NCBI GenBank assembly: GCA_946122785.1
Contig: CAMGYJ010000002.1
Location: forward strand, 71,328,724 to 71,392,723
Reading direction: 5' to 3'
DNA length: 64,000 bases
Source: Linum tenue
Taxonomy: Eukaryota > Streptophyta > Magnoliopsida > Malpighiales > Linaceae
Under the pieces are notes generated by a model. It made no database searches. It was not told where the DNA came from and saw only the letters and a list, made by a program, of their open reading frames with translations. The translations under genes were made by a program, and so were the position numbers. Positions 35,843-47,263 of this stretch are shown in pieces. Every line of letters starts with the position of its first letter. The stretch's first letter is position 1.

Positions 35843-37313
35843 CCCTTTTCATAATCTAAACCCAGCAAGAAAGAAAGATCTAGAGAGCTACGCCATGGTA
35901 AAAAGGGAAGCGGAGAAGAAGCTGAACGATTGCGCTATTCTGTGAAGGAGAAGAAGCTGAACAGAGCTAAATAAGCTGGAGAGGAGGAAGAGAGGCGGCT
36001 AGGGTTTACATAATTGTTGAGGAGTGTAGTTACGATAGTAGCCTTTTTAGAAGAAGGCTTTGGCGGGCCTTTAACTAATACCAATTACCAAGGGCTGTCC
36101 CGGGCCCAAGCCCATGATGACGCTGTATCCAGTCCAGTACTCCCCCCTTTTTTGCCAAAGTATTCTAAGATAAGGAACGGTTTCAATTTTCTTCTCCTTT
36201 TGGAATTAATATCGGTGTTTGCTATGATTAATCATGGTCCGGAGGATATAAAAAAATCATAGTTGTTTAACCTTCTTGAAACCGCGAATAGCTGCAATTT
36301 TGATTTTAGTAAGTCCTATATTGTTTTATTGTTTAATAAATTCAACTTATCAACACTTCAACTTATGTTTTAGAATTTACTTTTTACATATTTTCTCATA
36401 TGATATTTCTAGACTAATTCTGATAAAATTTGAATGTTGTTTTATAGTCGTTAGAATTCATATTCAAAATGCACAAAACAAACTCTAAATTAAACAACAA
36501 TTAGAAAAAGAAACAAAAAAAACAAGACGGAAAGCAAAGATTATCATATCTTATTCTTATATAGTGCGGACGAATATGAATATTGATATTGAGATATGCG
36601 TACTATGCTACATTCTTATGTATACTATCTTTAGTGATTTGGAGAATTTAAGTTGATTAAACAATTTAATTGATCGGATCGGTATAGGGATTCATAAACT
36701 TAATTAACGCAGCTAGGCAAGTGACCAAATTGCGTAAATCCACAACCCTTTTTCTACGCAACGATGTAGCCTATTGCTTCAGTAGACAGCTTGGTTCGTT
36801 GCCAACCTGCCTACCGACTACCGAGAAGGAAGAAGAAGAAGAAACAAAAAAAAGTAGCGGCGATGGATATATAAACATGATTTTCATTGCTGGTTGCTGC
36901 ATCATTGTGTGGTAGATGGATATATAAACATGATTTTCATTGCTGGTTGCTGCATCATTGTGTGGTAGCTTCATACTTCATATTCATACAGTAACATTGA
37001 GCACATATTAGTAACAAAAAGTCAAAATTCAATTCCCTCCCTCAAAGCTTCTCTCTAGACAAAGATCTTTCCATCACAGAAAATGAATTCTCCTTGCTGT
37101 TAAACCCATTTCCCAGATGAACACTACCTGCCTGCGTTAACCCACCCTCTCAAAATTCCACCCTCAGAGCTATACCATACATCATCCTCAAGGCACAGTT
37201 ATTTACCCCGGGCGCGCGCTGTGGACCGATTGCAAGTTTGTAACTTTGCTCCTGTTATTTACTTGGTATATATTGTGCAGAACCAAGATATAGGAGGGAA
37301 AAAGGGGTATTAT
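35843..37313. other. AT-rich spacer, no gene seen; right end is probably the FLZ 3' UTR
   Basis: Only short frames are present. A 53-bp perfect tandem duplication lies inside it (listed separately). The last 150-250 bp are probably the 3' UTR of the reverse FLZ gene. Confidence 0.5.
36862..36967 (+). repeat. Perfect 53-bp tandem duplication
   Basis: Units 36862-36914 and 36915-36967 are identical. Both begin GATGGATATATAAACATG and end GCATCATTGTGTGGTA. Identity over the full unit suggests a recent event. Confidence 0.95.
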
Positions 37314-39730
37314 TCATGCAGCAGCAACCTCAGCAAGATAGACCTGAGGCGAAGAGCAGGGAGACAAGGAGCATTCGTGTGGTCGTTTCCTGATTTCGCC
37401 ATAACGATGATTCTTCTCTCGGTAATCTTCGTCCCTGATATGCTTCTCCCGGCATTCCGGGCTGCAAAATGCCTTCTCTCCCCTGCAAAGCAACAAGTAG
37501 TTTACCCACTTCAGAGATATTGACGTATACAAAATATCTATAGCAGTTCAGAAACTCGATGGCCCCCCCCAAACTAAACAAATATATGCCTGCCTGACTT
37601 CCCAGGACAAGAAATCTAGTCCACTTGCTGAAAGCAAACAAGAATTATTCCTCACTTCACCATCACCATCACCATCACCATCACCATCACATATTATAAC
37701 TTCCAATGAAAGAGAAAGATGCCTTCTTTATGGAAGGAATAGTATAGTTTATAATATGACCAAGTGATATTCTCAACTGCTCCCCTCCATTCAAATATCT
37801 GGTTTGTTCCATTAGAGAATTGGTCAAATAATTGAGCGTGGCACAAGGCTACAAGTGAACCAAAACCAAAACCAAACTGTGCACATTTTAAGATCTATAG
37901 GGTGGAGGAACCAAAACTACCAGCAGCAAGTAAGGATAGCTTCTTCACAACACATCAGTTGGAGCAATCCCGGTTGTCTAGCCTCTAATCCAAGGGCATA
38001 TGATCTTATCAAGAAAGCAATGTACACAACCCGATGTTTAACCATTGTAAGAAGGAAAATGAAAAGCAGATGGATGTTGATCTGGGAACAGGCTTCTGGT
38101 TCCTTGGACTGATCTGAAACCTAAAACTCTGCAATTCTAAAGGCATAGGCATGCACCACATGTCTCACATTCCTGATTTTCCTTCTGGTTCATTTGTATA
38201 GTGATTGCTTCCATATCATTTGTCAACTTGTTACTTACTTAACTACCGTATGCCATTGGATCCAGCTTGTTTCTTGTCATCTTATGATGATGCAATTATT
38301 GCATGTGCCCAATTAGCTGTACTGCACTACTGCTATGTTAAAATATCTCAAAATGACGAAGAGCACAACATACATTTCCACAGAGACAGGTACCTTTAGG
38401 CCGGTATTGCAGGCAGAGAGTTGGCTTTCACAATAACTATCCAGGCCTAAATAATGCTAAACTATTACCGGGAAACACTATTTGGATTTATAAAGGACCA
38501 AGAAACATATTATGAAAGACTTATCTAATAGTAAAAAGTATAAACCCATTTGGTCTTGTGAAAAGATGCAATGCAAGCAGCCTAATGGTAGATATCCAAA
38601 CAAAACAAAATTACATAACACCAAGGGAAAGTTCTGCACAAGGCAAGAAGGTCTAAGCATTGAAGCAATTCAAGCTTAATGATGCGGTTTCGAGATCTAA
38701 ATCCTTTTACACCTTCGCATTCGACAAAAGTTCCCAGATTTTCAGTTGGGAACTTTAATTTAAACAAGTAAACAGGTAGCAAAAACATCTTTCTAGATCC
38801 AAACCAGAGAAGAACATCAAACCATGACATAGCTATCATCAGCAGGACGCAATCATACAGATATGATATCTTACTAAGCTCGAACACAACCCGAATCCGA
38901 GAGCAAAATCCCAGGAAAAAATGTTTCTTGATCACACAGGCTTTCTTAGTTCCTAGTCCTCCCTTCGAGAGGGTTAACTGCTTCATGAATTGGCTAAGAT
39001 TTCTACCAGCAACATCCATTTTAGCTTCCCAAAGTTTTAGTAAAACTCAGACATGATATGACCTCTAAATCAAACAATGGAACCCACACCAATCATCCCA
39101 CTCCATAAACAAAACCAATCGAAATCTCAATACAGAAACAGGAAAAGCAGTATTTTACCTGTACATGAAAATGTCCAGCCCATGGAGCAGCTTCTTGCAG
39201 AGAAAGCAAGAAGCCAGGAAATCTTGGTTACAGAAGTCGTTCCTCCACCCTTCAGCAGCGCCACCAAAACCAGCGGTCATCATCAGAGGCGAAGAAGACG
39301 CATAAAACATTCCAGCAGCAGCAGCAGCAACAGGATTCACGTCGAAGACGGTCACAGCGTCGTCCCGAAGCCCAGAAACCTTGTCACCGTAGTAAACAAA
39401 CTTCTTGACCACGTCATTACCAACATGAGAAATCACACAAGTATAGACCTCATCGTTTTCATCCACCACAGAGTCAGAGCCGCCGTCTTCATCGCTGTCC
39501 TCCTTTTCGAGCGGATGCCGCGACAAGCCCACAGCGCAATTGAAATTGGCGGCCGCCGGCCGCGCCAGGGACACAATCTGGATGGGACTGGATCTCAGCG
39601 AAACAGCCGGGTGGGAGAATTTGGTCCAATCCCGAGCGCGGTGACGACGATCGCTCGAATCGGTCATCGCGGCCACAATTCCCAACCCAACTCCACCGTC
39701 GACGAAGCTTCTGGGTGACTTTTTCTCCAT
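37314..39730 (-). CDS. FCS-like zinc finger (FLZ, DUF581) protein
   Basis: This is a plant adaptor protein of the FLZ family; members bind SnRK1 kinase subunits through the zinc finger. Exons are 39159-39730 and 37314-37482, separated by a 1,676-bp GT-AG intron; the product is 246 aa. The FLZ module is formed across the splice: CFLCKKLLHGLDIFMYR at 175-191 joined to GEKAFCSPEC at 192-201. This gives C-x2-C followed by the FCS motif and a last Cys, then basic residues. The N-terminal part has SPRSFVDG, an acidic Ser/Asp stretch and a YTCVISH segment, as in other FLZ proteins. Start ATG at 39730 follows a GA-rich leader. The two-exon structure with the intron inside the finger is typical of the family. 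Confidence 0.92.
37655..37689 (+). repeat. (CACCAT)n microsatellite in the FLZ intron
   Basis: About six CACCAT repeats, intronic on the minus strand. Confidence 0.9.
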
Positions 39731-40220
39731 CCTCGGAAAGTGGAAATTGACGGAACCGGATTCAGTTGGGGAAAAAAAGGCGGAGCTGAATTGGAGAGGA
39801 GTAACTGGGGGGAGTGGGAGGGGTTAGGGAATTATAGAAGAAAGGAGATTGAGGGAGAGGTTTAGAGTAGATTCAAGTTGAGACGCCATAGAAAGGAATA
39901 TACAGAGATCAGGGAAGGAGAAGTGAGAGTGAAGGAAGAATGGAAAACCAGAAAAGGGATTCTCCCGACGGAAGGAGAAGAAGGAATGGCTGGAGGAGAG
40001 AGAAGGAGGCCTCTCTCTTTTGGGGTTTCTTTTTGTTTGCTATCAGAGTTGTGCTGCTGCTTCTTCTTCTCCTTCTCTCTTTCCTTCTTCCCCACAACTC
40101 TTTTCCTTCTTCCCCACCACCAGAGTTGTGGGGTTTCAGGGAGACATGAAAAGGTAGGAATGAAAACGAGGATAGTATTAGTATATTACTAGAAGTCATT
40201 GTAGTATGGACTCTCTTTCT
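39731..40220 (-). other. 5' UTR and promoter of the FLZ gene
   Basis: Strongly purine-rich on the plus strand (CT-rich on the sense strand), with GA runs from 39770 to 40000 and a CTTCTTC/TTCCC tract at 40060-40110. No TATA box was convincingly placed. Confidence 0.5.
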
Positions 40221-41559
40221 CTAGTAATATAAAGGTACAAGTTTAAGTTGTACCATAAAAGAATTTGTACAAAAAGTATAGGTACAATATGAAATACCAT
40301 AACGTAAATGTACAATTTTAAGTTGCCACATAATTAATGGACTCTCTTTCCTCCTCATCTTCTTCTTCATACTCGAAGTCTCAAACTCCTCATCAGCAAT
40401 GTCTCTCACTAGTTTTGCACTCCCACTAAACCCACTACCATCTCGCATATGCATGCTTGGAAATCGGAGTGCTTTGGAGGACTATAGGTGGAGAGCGTTC
40501 ATCCTGCCATAGCCGTGAGGAAGAACATGGTTGTTCCTCCCACCGTCCTTGTCACCAGCTGCCATCTGCGCCAAATAGAGCTGTCAGGCGTAGAAGAGAG
40601 AGTTGGTGTATGAATATATTCTAATCCCTTACCCGAAACACTTTCGAGACCATTAGCCTTGCCCAAATCTCCTTTTGTCGACGTTGGGATGGTTCTGTCT
40701 ACGGATGCAAGCCGAGGAGGGAACATGGGCCTCCATTGATGGTGTCACTATCGTAGGAAGCGGTGGGAGCGAAGTCAATCTCGAATGACATGAAAGCTAC
40801 ACCACTACCTTTTGCCTTCTGCCATTTTTCTACAGAGATTAAGCCTAATTTCATTTCCTCCTCGTCCGTTGCCGCTAGCTTGGCGACTCACCCGCCGTCC
40901 TGGAGCTGCTCGACGAAAATTACCCTTTTGGCGGCGAGCGACTAATAGAAGTTGGTAACAGCGGAGGCGGAGCTTCCTCTGTCGGGGAGGGAGGAGGCAG
41001 AGAAAGAGGGCTAAGTGAGGCGATGACAAAGGGAGCAGATCTACCTCTAGTGACGACGGAGGAGGAAGAAGATTTCGACAAAATACGAGCCAGTGCTGGT
41101 GCCCATGAAAGTGTCTGTTGGAAAAGTACAAAGTCGAGAAGAGACCGCCAAAGAGACTGCAGAGTCGAGGAGCGAAGCATCCAAATGGCTCGAGTGATCT
41201 GATTCTCGTGAGCAGAATCCCAGTAATTTTGCCGAGTTGGATGGAGCTGTGCTTCCTCTTGATCGCAGTGGCTAGAAACCCTGTCGCCAACAAACCCCAA
41301 TTTCACCCTCTCCAATTCTTATTTGCGTCTGTCTCTCTGCCACAATGGAATCCTTTGATTCCATATTTTTTTTTATTTTTGTAATTTATTTTATATTTGA
41401 AAAAAATTATAAGTTGTTGTGAAATTGAATTTATGTATGTTACAAGGTCAAATATTTGACTTCTTGTCACGTCATAAAAAAAACATTCCATCTCATCAAA
41501 GAGTTCGCCACGTCAGAGTCAACTAACAGTTGACCAGATGAAAAGTTGACGGTTTGGCT
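40221..41559. other. Unidentified stretch with GC-rich open frames
   Basis: A GC-rich core (about 40730-41320) has overlapping open frames on both strands (for example minus 40805-41293 and 40920-41315) without any domain I recognise. One minus-strand frame reads EEEMKLGLISVEKWQKAKG, which looks protein-like but cannot be assigned. The flanks are AT-rich. There is a perfect 14-bp palindrome, GTCAAATATTTGAC, at 41448-41461, and ACAGTTGACCAGATG-type sequence near 41527 that vaguely recalls MULE arms. It may be a captured or decayed gene fragment. Confidence 0.3.
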
Positions 41560-42545
41560 ATTAGAAAATCTTGTTTTGTGTGGGGCTCTCACGAGGGGAA
41601 AAAGAAAGTACATCAGCTTTCTTGGGATACGATCTGTAAACCAAAATGTCAGGGTGGGTTGGGATTGAGATAAGCTAGAAGCCTGAATACTGTTTATATG
41701 ATTAAGGTTGGATGACATATCCTCAATAATGAGAACGATTTATGGGTGCATGTCCTCCAGAACAAGTACTTCAAGTTCAGCGAGGGAAGAATTGTCTCCA
41801 TGAAGACAAATCAATCATTCTAACCTCTGGAGGGAATCCAAAAAGGTTTACCACTCCTGCAAAGTGTTGCCTGCTGGAGCATCAAAGATGGGGAAACGAC
41901 GAGCTTATTGAGGCACCCTTGGATTGACTGTGGTATTATCCTAGAAGAGGAGCTGCTACAGGATATCCCTGGGAACGAAAGAGAATCTTTAGTGCCGTGA
42001 TGGGTCGACGATGAGGGTAATTGGGACTGACAAAGACTCAATGGTCTTCTTCCACCTCGTTTGGTTACTCTTATTGCAGGTGTGGAGGTACCCAATCGCG
42101 AAATGGGAGAGGACAAGATGATCTGGGGAATTGAAAGTGACGATCGCTTTCGACTGAATTCAACGTACAATATTGTGGAAGACCATTTTGACGTGGAAAG
42201 CGACAAGAGTTGGAAGAAATTGTGAAAATAGAGCGGGCCAGCTCGTGCCAAAAAAATTTTCTGGCTCGTGATCCATGAAAGACTGCTCACTAACAAGGAA
42301 AGACTAAAGAGGAACCTGACCACGAACGGGAATTGTAACCACTGCACTGGTCTGCAGCAGAGCAATTAACTAAGCATATCATTCGACACTTTCATAAGAC
42401 TAAGGGAATCTAGAGGAAGTTCCACTGCTACTTGACGGATAAAAGACAGGATATTCCCTTCGGACAATGGATGATTAGCAACCTCAGCAAGGTTGGAAGT
42501 TTCAACATCTCTCGTGGGTGACAAGAAAACTCTTTTCAAATTGCT
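41560..42545 (+). mobile_element. Decayed LINE fragment A (end of RT and zf-RVT)
   Basis: Broken frames give FVWGSHEGKKKVHQLSWDTI, then KPKCQGGLGLR, then NENDLWVHVLQNKY, then zf-RVT-like KNFLARD and NGNCNHCTGLQQ, and IIRHFHKTKG. These are consecutive blocks of a plant LINE ORF2. Many stops and shifts are present. Confidence 0.8.
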
Positions 42546-42589
42546 GGCTCTCTTGTGGGCGGGTGCACGTTATGACGTGCTTTAAAATT

Positions 42590-44298
42590 TTTGTCACTCT
42601 CTATCGCCGACTAGACAAGCACATGGCAAGGTTTGGGTGGGGCTATTCGGAGGAAAGCTCAAATATGAGATAGATGTCGTGGCGACGCTTATGTCGCAGT
42701 AAACATGAGGGTGTGCTTGGCTTTAGGCGGTTCAAGCTATTCAGTCAAACTTTGCTGGCCAAAATAGCATGGAAGATAGTCATGGAGCCAGATACGCTAC
42801 TAGTCCAGATTTATTGGGGAAAATATCTCCATAATTATTCTATTCTTACTACTAAAGTGGGATCCCATCCGTTGTGGGGGATGGATGGGTGTGTTGCAAG
42901 AGTGTTCTCTCCTGAAGGCTGGACTAGGTTGGCAGGTTGGGTCGAGTGAGTCCATCCTTGTTCTGTCGTATCAATGGATCCCAAAGATCCATCCCGAACC
43001 TTCGAAGACATGCATAGGGGCGACTTCCTTGGGAGAGGCAATGGTATCGAATCTTATTAATCATGACAAAGGGAGATGGTGCGAAGACTGTCTGCGAACT
43101 AACTTCACCAAAAGAACGTGCAGGACTATTCGAGCGATCTCACTTCCTCTCGTCCATCTGATGGAAAAAATAATCTGGGTGAAGGAGGCCTTCGGGAAAT
43201 ACATGGTCAAATCAGGTTAGCGGTTGACGGATATGTTGGATCTTAAATTGACTAGATGGAGGTCTGAGCCAAGCCTTGTTGATGCTGGGATTTGGAAGAA
43301 GGTTTGGGCTTTTCAGGTGCAACCTAAGTTGAGGTTTTTCATGTGACAAATGTTAAATAACACAGTTCCAACGATGGAAGCGCTCCGTCGTCAGGATATA
43401 CCTGTCTTGGGTCGCTGCCACGTTTGCTTGACGGATGAGGAAACTATGGAACACCTTTTTGTGGAATGTCTAGTGGTTGCAGCTTTATGGAGGGATGTAG
43501 GGCTAGCTCAGGTGGCAGAGGATATGCTAAGAGATTATTTGACTATTTTCTTGCAACGTCTGTTTGCTAAAGATGATTCTCCTTGTTGGGTAGTCTGTAT
43601 AGTCTGCTTGCTTTTGAGAATTTGGAAGGGTTGCAACTGGTAACATTTGAAGGGATCCGGGCAACGCTCAGGGCATTGGCTAGACAATTCCATGCTCATG
43701 TGGTAGAATGGGAGTCGGGGGCGAGCTTGCGGACGGGTACTGCCCTCTGACCAGTGCCAATTGATGGTGTACTATATGTCGAGGATGGTTAGGCAAGAGA
43801 GGTGGGTCGGGTGGTGTGTTTCTCCGACGGAGCGATCTACCCTGGATCTCATGCTGCTGAGGTGAGAAGGGGGGGGGGGGGTTGTGAGGAGTCTTGTGCG
43901 GTGGTGATTTCCAAAAGAATGTTGTTTGAAGGAATAGATTATCCAGGTAAAGTAGAATTTTTGGCGTTATGAGAGGGAGCACAATGGTGTGTGGACACTG
44001 GGAGGCACTCAGTTTGGATTTAAGGGGATGTCCAACTGGTTATTGATAAGGTTAATGCGGGGGGTTGTTGGTGAAGTATGTGACAGTGCAATTTATGAGG
44101 AATTCTGGCGTCTTCGGTTGTAATGTTCAGCTTTGGGATTTCGTTTTGTGAGGAGGGATAACAATAGAATAGCCTATGCGGTGACTAAGAAGCTTTTTAT
44201 TTGTTTCCTAATCGTTATAATAGGTTTGATTTCGACGACTGACTTTTTGCGGAGGCGGGCATTAACATGATGTAACTTTGTGAATGACAAAAGTGGCC
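42590..44298 (+). mobile_element. Decayed LINE fragment B (end of RT, zf-RVT, RNase H)
   Basis: The block order restarts: RLDKHMARFGWG, MSWRRLCRSKHEGVLGFRRF, LFSQTLLAKIAWKIV, GCHVCLT-type zinc motif (RCHVCLTDEETMEHLFVECL at about 43410-43470), then RNase H pieces VCFSDGAIYPGSHAA and NRIAYAVTKK. Because the RT end recurs after fragment A's zf-RVT, this is a second insertion, not a continuation. Frames are broken in many places. Confidence 0.8.
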
Positions 44299-44318
44299 GA
44301 GATTGATTACGAAGAATA

Positions 44319-44798
44319 AATGAAAGTAGTGATGGCAATTTCAACCCGCCCCGCGGGTATTACCCGACATGACCTGCGATGGGGCGGGTATTACCCGACC
44401 CGCAGTAGCGTGGGGCAGGGCATGGGTATCTACTTCCAACCCGTCCTGCCCCGCCCCGCCCCGTTCTAGACTCATATTATCTCACTTTCTTATAATATCT
44501 ATACATATTTCTCCTATTTTGACTTTTCTTCAACTAGTTAGAGTCGATCTTTCAATTTGTTAGACTCAATTATCCATTCTATTATCAATATTTTTCATTC
44601 TTAAAGTGTTTTTCCTTACGTTTTATTGTAAAAAGTAAAATTTACTTGTATTTTTTTGAACGACATGTAAGAGTAGGTCAACTCGCCCCGCCCCATACTC
44701 GCGCGAGTTTTACCCGCCCCGACCCGTAGTAGCGTGGGACGGGACATGGGAATTGAGATACCCGCCCCGCCCTTCCCATTGCCATCACTAAATGGAAG
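44319..44798. mobile_element. Small hAT-type MITE with 8-bp target duplication
   Basis: The terminal inverted repeats are TAGTGATGGCAAT (44327-44339) and ATTGCCATCACTA (44778-44790). The flanks are AATGAAAG (44319-44326) and AATGGAAG (44791-44798), one mismatch apart. The inside has repeated ACCCGCCCCG and GGGTATTACCCG motifs near both ends. It is 464 bp, non-coding, and lies about 250 bp upstream of the PAP29-like start codon. Confidence 0.85.
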
Positions 44799-45043
44799 GA
44801 CAAGCTAGAGATTGATTACGATTTACGAAGAATGAAAGAATAAGCTAAAACGCCGTACAGTAAGTCTTCACGACGTCGCTTCCTCAAGCAGCACCGCTCG
44901 TCGTCTTCTGAGTCTTCAACCTATTAGCTTCCTCCGCTGACCATATCGCAGAGCGGCGACTCAGACACCCAAATTGCCCGCCCGCCCGCTCGACTTCCGA
45001 TTCCGCGAGTTGTCTCAATTCTCCCGTTGCGTTGAAGGAAAAG
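44799..45043 (+). other. Proximal promoter and 5' UTR of the PAP29-like gene
   Basis: This is the only single-copy sequence between the MITE and the ATG. AGATTGATTACGA at 44809 repeats the sequence at 44300 on the other side of the MITE with changes, so a short local duplication exists. No TATA box was placed. Confidence 0.45.
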
Positions 45044-46698
45044 ATGGAATCCCTAGCTGCTTCGAAATGGACAAATTCCCTCCTTTATTTGACTTTGATA
45101 CTCTCCACCGTCTTCCTCCTTCACTCCCAAATCGCCACCAATTTGCTCGTCGGCCACCACCCGCTGCGCCTGAAGCGTTCCCCGGATCTCCCTCTCCGAT
45201 TTCGGGACGATGGCACCTTCAAAATCCTCCAGGTCGCCGACATGCATTTCGGGACCGGGATGGTCACCCGTTGCAGAGATGTGCTGCCTTCCGAGTTCGA
45301 CTACTGCTCCGATCTCAACACCACTCGCTTTGTCCGGCGAATGATCGAGCTTGAGAAGCCCGATTTCATCGCTTTTACAGGTTCCCTCCTTTTCTGGTTT
45401 CCACTTACTTTTGGTTCAGCCTGAACTTCTAGAGTTACCCAGTTCGCTGAAATGAAGGGGATGGTTCCTCATATACTGTCTTTGATTCATGAGAAATGGA
45501 AAGCACTGTCCTTTTATATGGAATTGAACCTTTTTACCGAGTTTGCTATGGCATTGGCTTTACCCATTTGTGAAGCTGTAGCAATTTACAATTTTGCCGT
45601 TTATTGCATTAAAATGCAGTGATAAGAGATTGAAGCTCTCAAAGAACACTGTCCCTGTTACTAACTTGTATGCAGTTCCTATGACCAGGAGACAATATCT
45701 TTGGAAGTAGTACAACTGATGCTGCTGAATCCTTGCTTCGTGCATTTGGTCCAGCCATGGACTCTGAAATTCCATGGGCAGCAGTGTTAGGTAACCATGA
45801 CCAAGAATCTACAATGACTCGGGAAGAATTAATGTCTTTTATATCGCTTATGGATTACTCAGTGTCACAAGTCAATCCATGGGCGGATGTACCGGCCAAT
45901 TATGTGGAGTTACCCAAAAGGAGGAAAATCGATGGCTTTGGAAACTACGATCTCCAAGTATATGGTCCGCCTGGTTCTGTTTTGGCAAATGACAGCGTCA
46001 TGCATCTTTACTTCCTTGACAGTGGAGACAGAGAAGTAGTCCAAGGAAGACGTACTTATGGGTGGATTAAAGAATCTCAACTTCATTGGCTTCGTGGCGT
46101 TTCAAAGCGAAATAAGGTATATAACAATATGGGTCTTTTTTTCTTTTGTTTCTACCATTGTTCTTCAATTCCCAAAGTGGGATGTTTAGATTTAGACTCA
46201 ATTAACATGTTGCAGGTCATAACCTAACAGGAGCAGATTGAGAATCTCAATCACATGGCAGAGGTTTCACGGATGCCTATAAATCCTGCACTGGCTTTCT
46301 TTCACATCCCAATTCCTGAAATTCCACAGCTGTACTATCAGAAGATCGTCGGCCAGTTTCAGGAAGGCGTTGCTTGTTCTTTGGTGAACCCAGGAGTCTT
46401 GAAGACCTTTGTATCAATGGGGGATGTGAAGGCTGTTTTTATGGGGCATGATCATACCAATGATTTCTGCGGGACTTTAAATGACATCTGGTTTTGTTAT
46501 GGTGGTGGATCTGGATACCATGGTTATGGAAAACCCGGGTGGCCACGCAGGGTCAGAGTTATATCAGCCGAACTGGGAAAAGGTGAAATGTCATGGAGAG
46601 GAGTTGAAAGAATCAGAACCTGGAAGCGTCTAGACGACAAAGGATTGTTTACCAAGATTGATGAACAAGTCTTGTGGGAGTTGCAGCAGTCAAGTTGA
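45044..46698 (+). CDS. PAP29: Purple acid phosphatase, PAP28/PAP29-like (metallophosphoesterase)
   Basis: This belongs to the small plant PAP group often labelled 'probable inactive purple acid phosphatase'. Exons are 45044-45380, 45689-46116 and 46231-46698; the product is 410 aa. An N-terminal hydrophobic segment (about residues 10-30) suggests secretion or a membrane anchor. Metal-binding motifs of the calcineurin-like fold are all present: DMH (66-68), GDN (113-115, made across the first splice), GNHD (147-150), FHIP with His near 280, and GHDH (327-330). Intron 2 has two possible acceptors; using the one ending at 46215 brings an in-frame TAA, so the one ending at 46230 is chosen. The assignment to PAP29 rather than PAP28 is from general resemblance. 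Confidence 0.9.
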
Positions 46699-47263
46699 CC
46701 TTATAACTTGTATTTGCCATATGTAAAAAAATTGATGTCCATCTTGCTGTTGTAAGATTACCATCAGGCCTAATTTTAGGCGGATTGCACCTGCTAATTG
46801 GCTTCCTGCAGCGAATTGTGTGGAGGTTGTTCTCATAAACAATCTTGCTTCTCTTATTGCTTGGAGATTCAGGTGTAAAGCAATGCACAGGAGAAGGCTA
46901 GTTATTGAGGAAGGAGCAAACAATATGCAGGTTTGGGTTTTGGACTTTTCCCTTGTACAGCACTCATTTGACGTTTATTTATCTAATGATGTGATTGGTG
47001 TCTAAAAGTGGCCTGCTGTTCGAGGTTATGAACATGGGAACATTTGTGCACCTTAGTATCTGTTTGTGTTCTTGCTATCTCATCTGCTTCTCATGTCATC
47101 AACTGCTTTTATCATTAGGGTCATGTATGACTTGAAAGCAGTATTTGTTATAGTTCTTGGTAGTATTTAGGCTTGCAATAGCTCTGAACTTAAGAAATTG
47201 GCTCTCTTGTATGATGTTTTCGGGATATCTGGATCACAAACTGTTTCGTAATACATTTTCGTG
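46699..47263. other. Convergent 3' flanks of the PAP29-like and USP genes
   Basis: No gene is seen. Both neighbouring genes end towards this interval, so it should contain both 3' UTRs. Confidence 0.6.

Noticed and set aside
37655..37689. CRISPR-like or designed tag-like repeat (CACCAT)n
   Set aside because: Simple hexanucleotide microsatellite in an intron, without spacers. Translating it gives His-rich peptide by chance.
40232..40252. Operator-like palindrome GGTACAA...TTGTACC
   Set aside because: AT-rich context with several other GTACAA copies nearby; no gene start in a fitting position.
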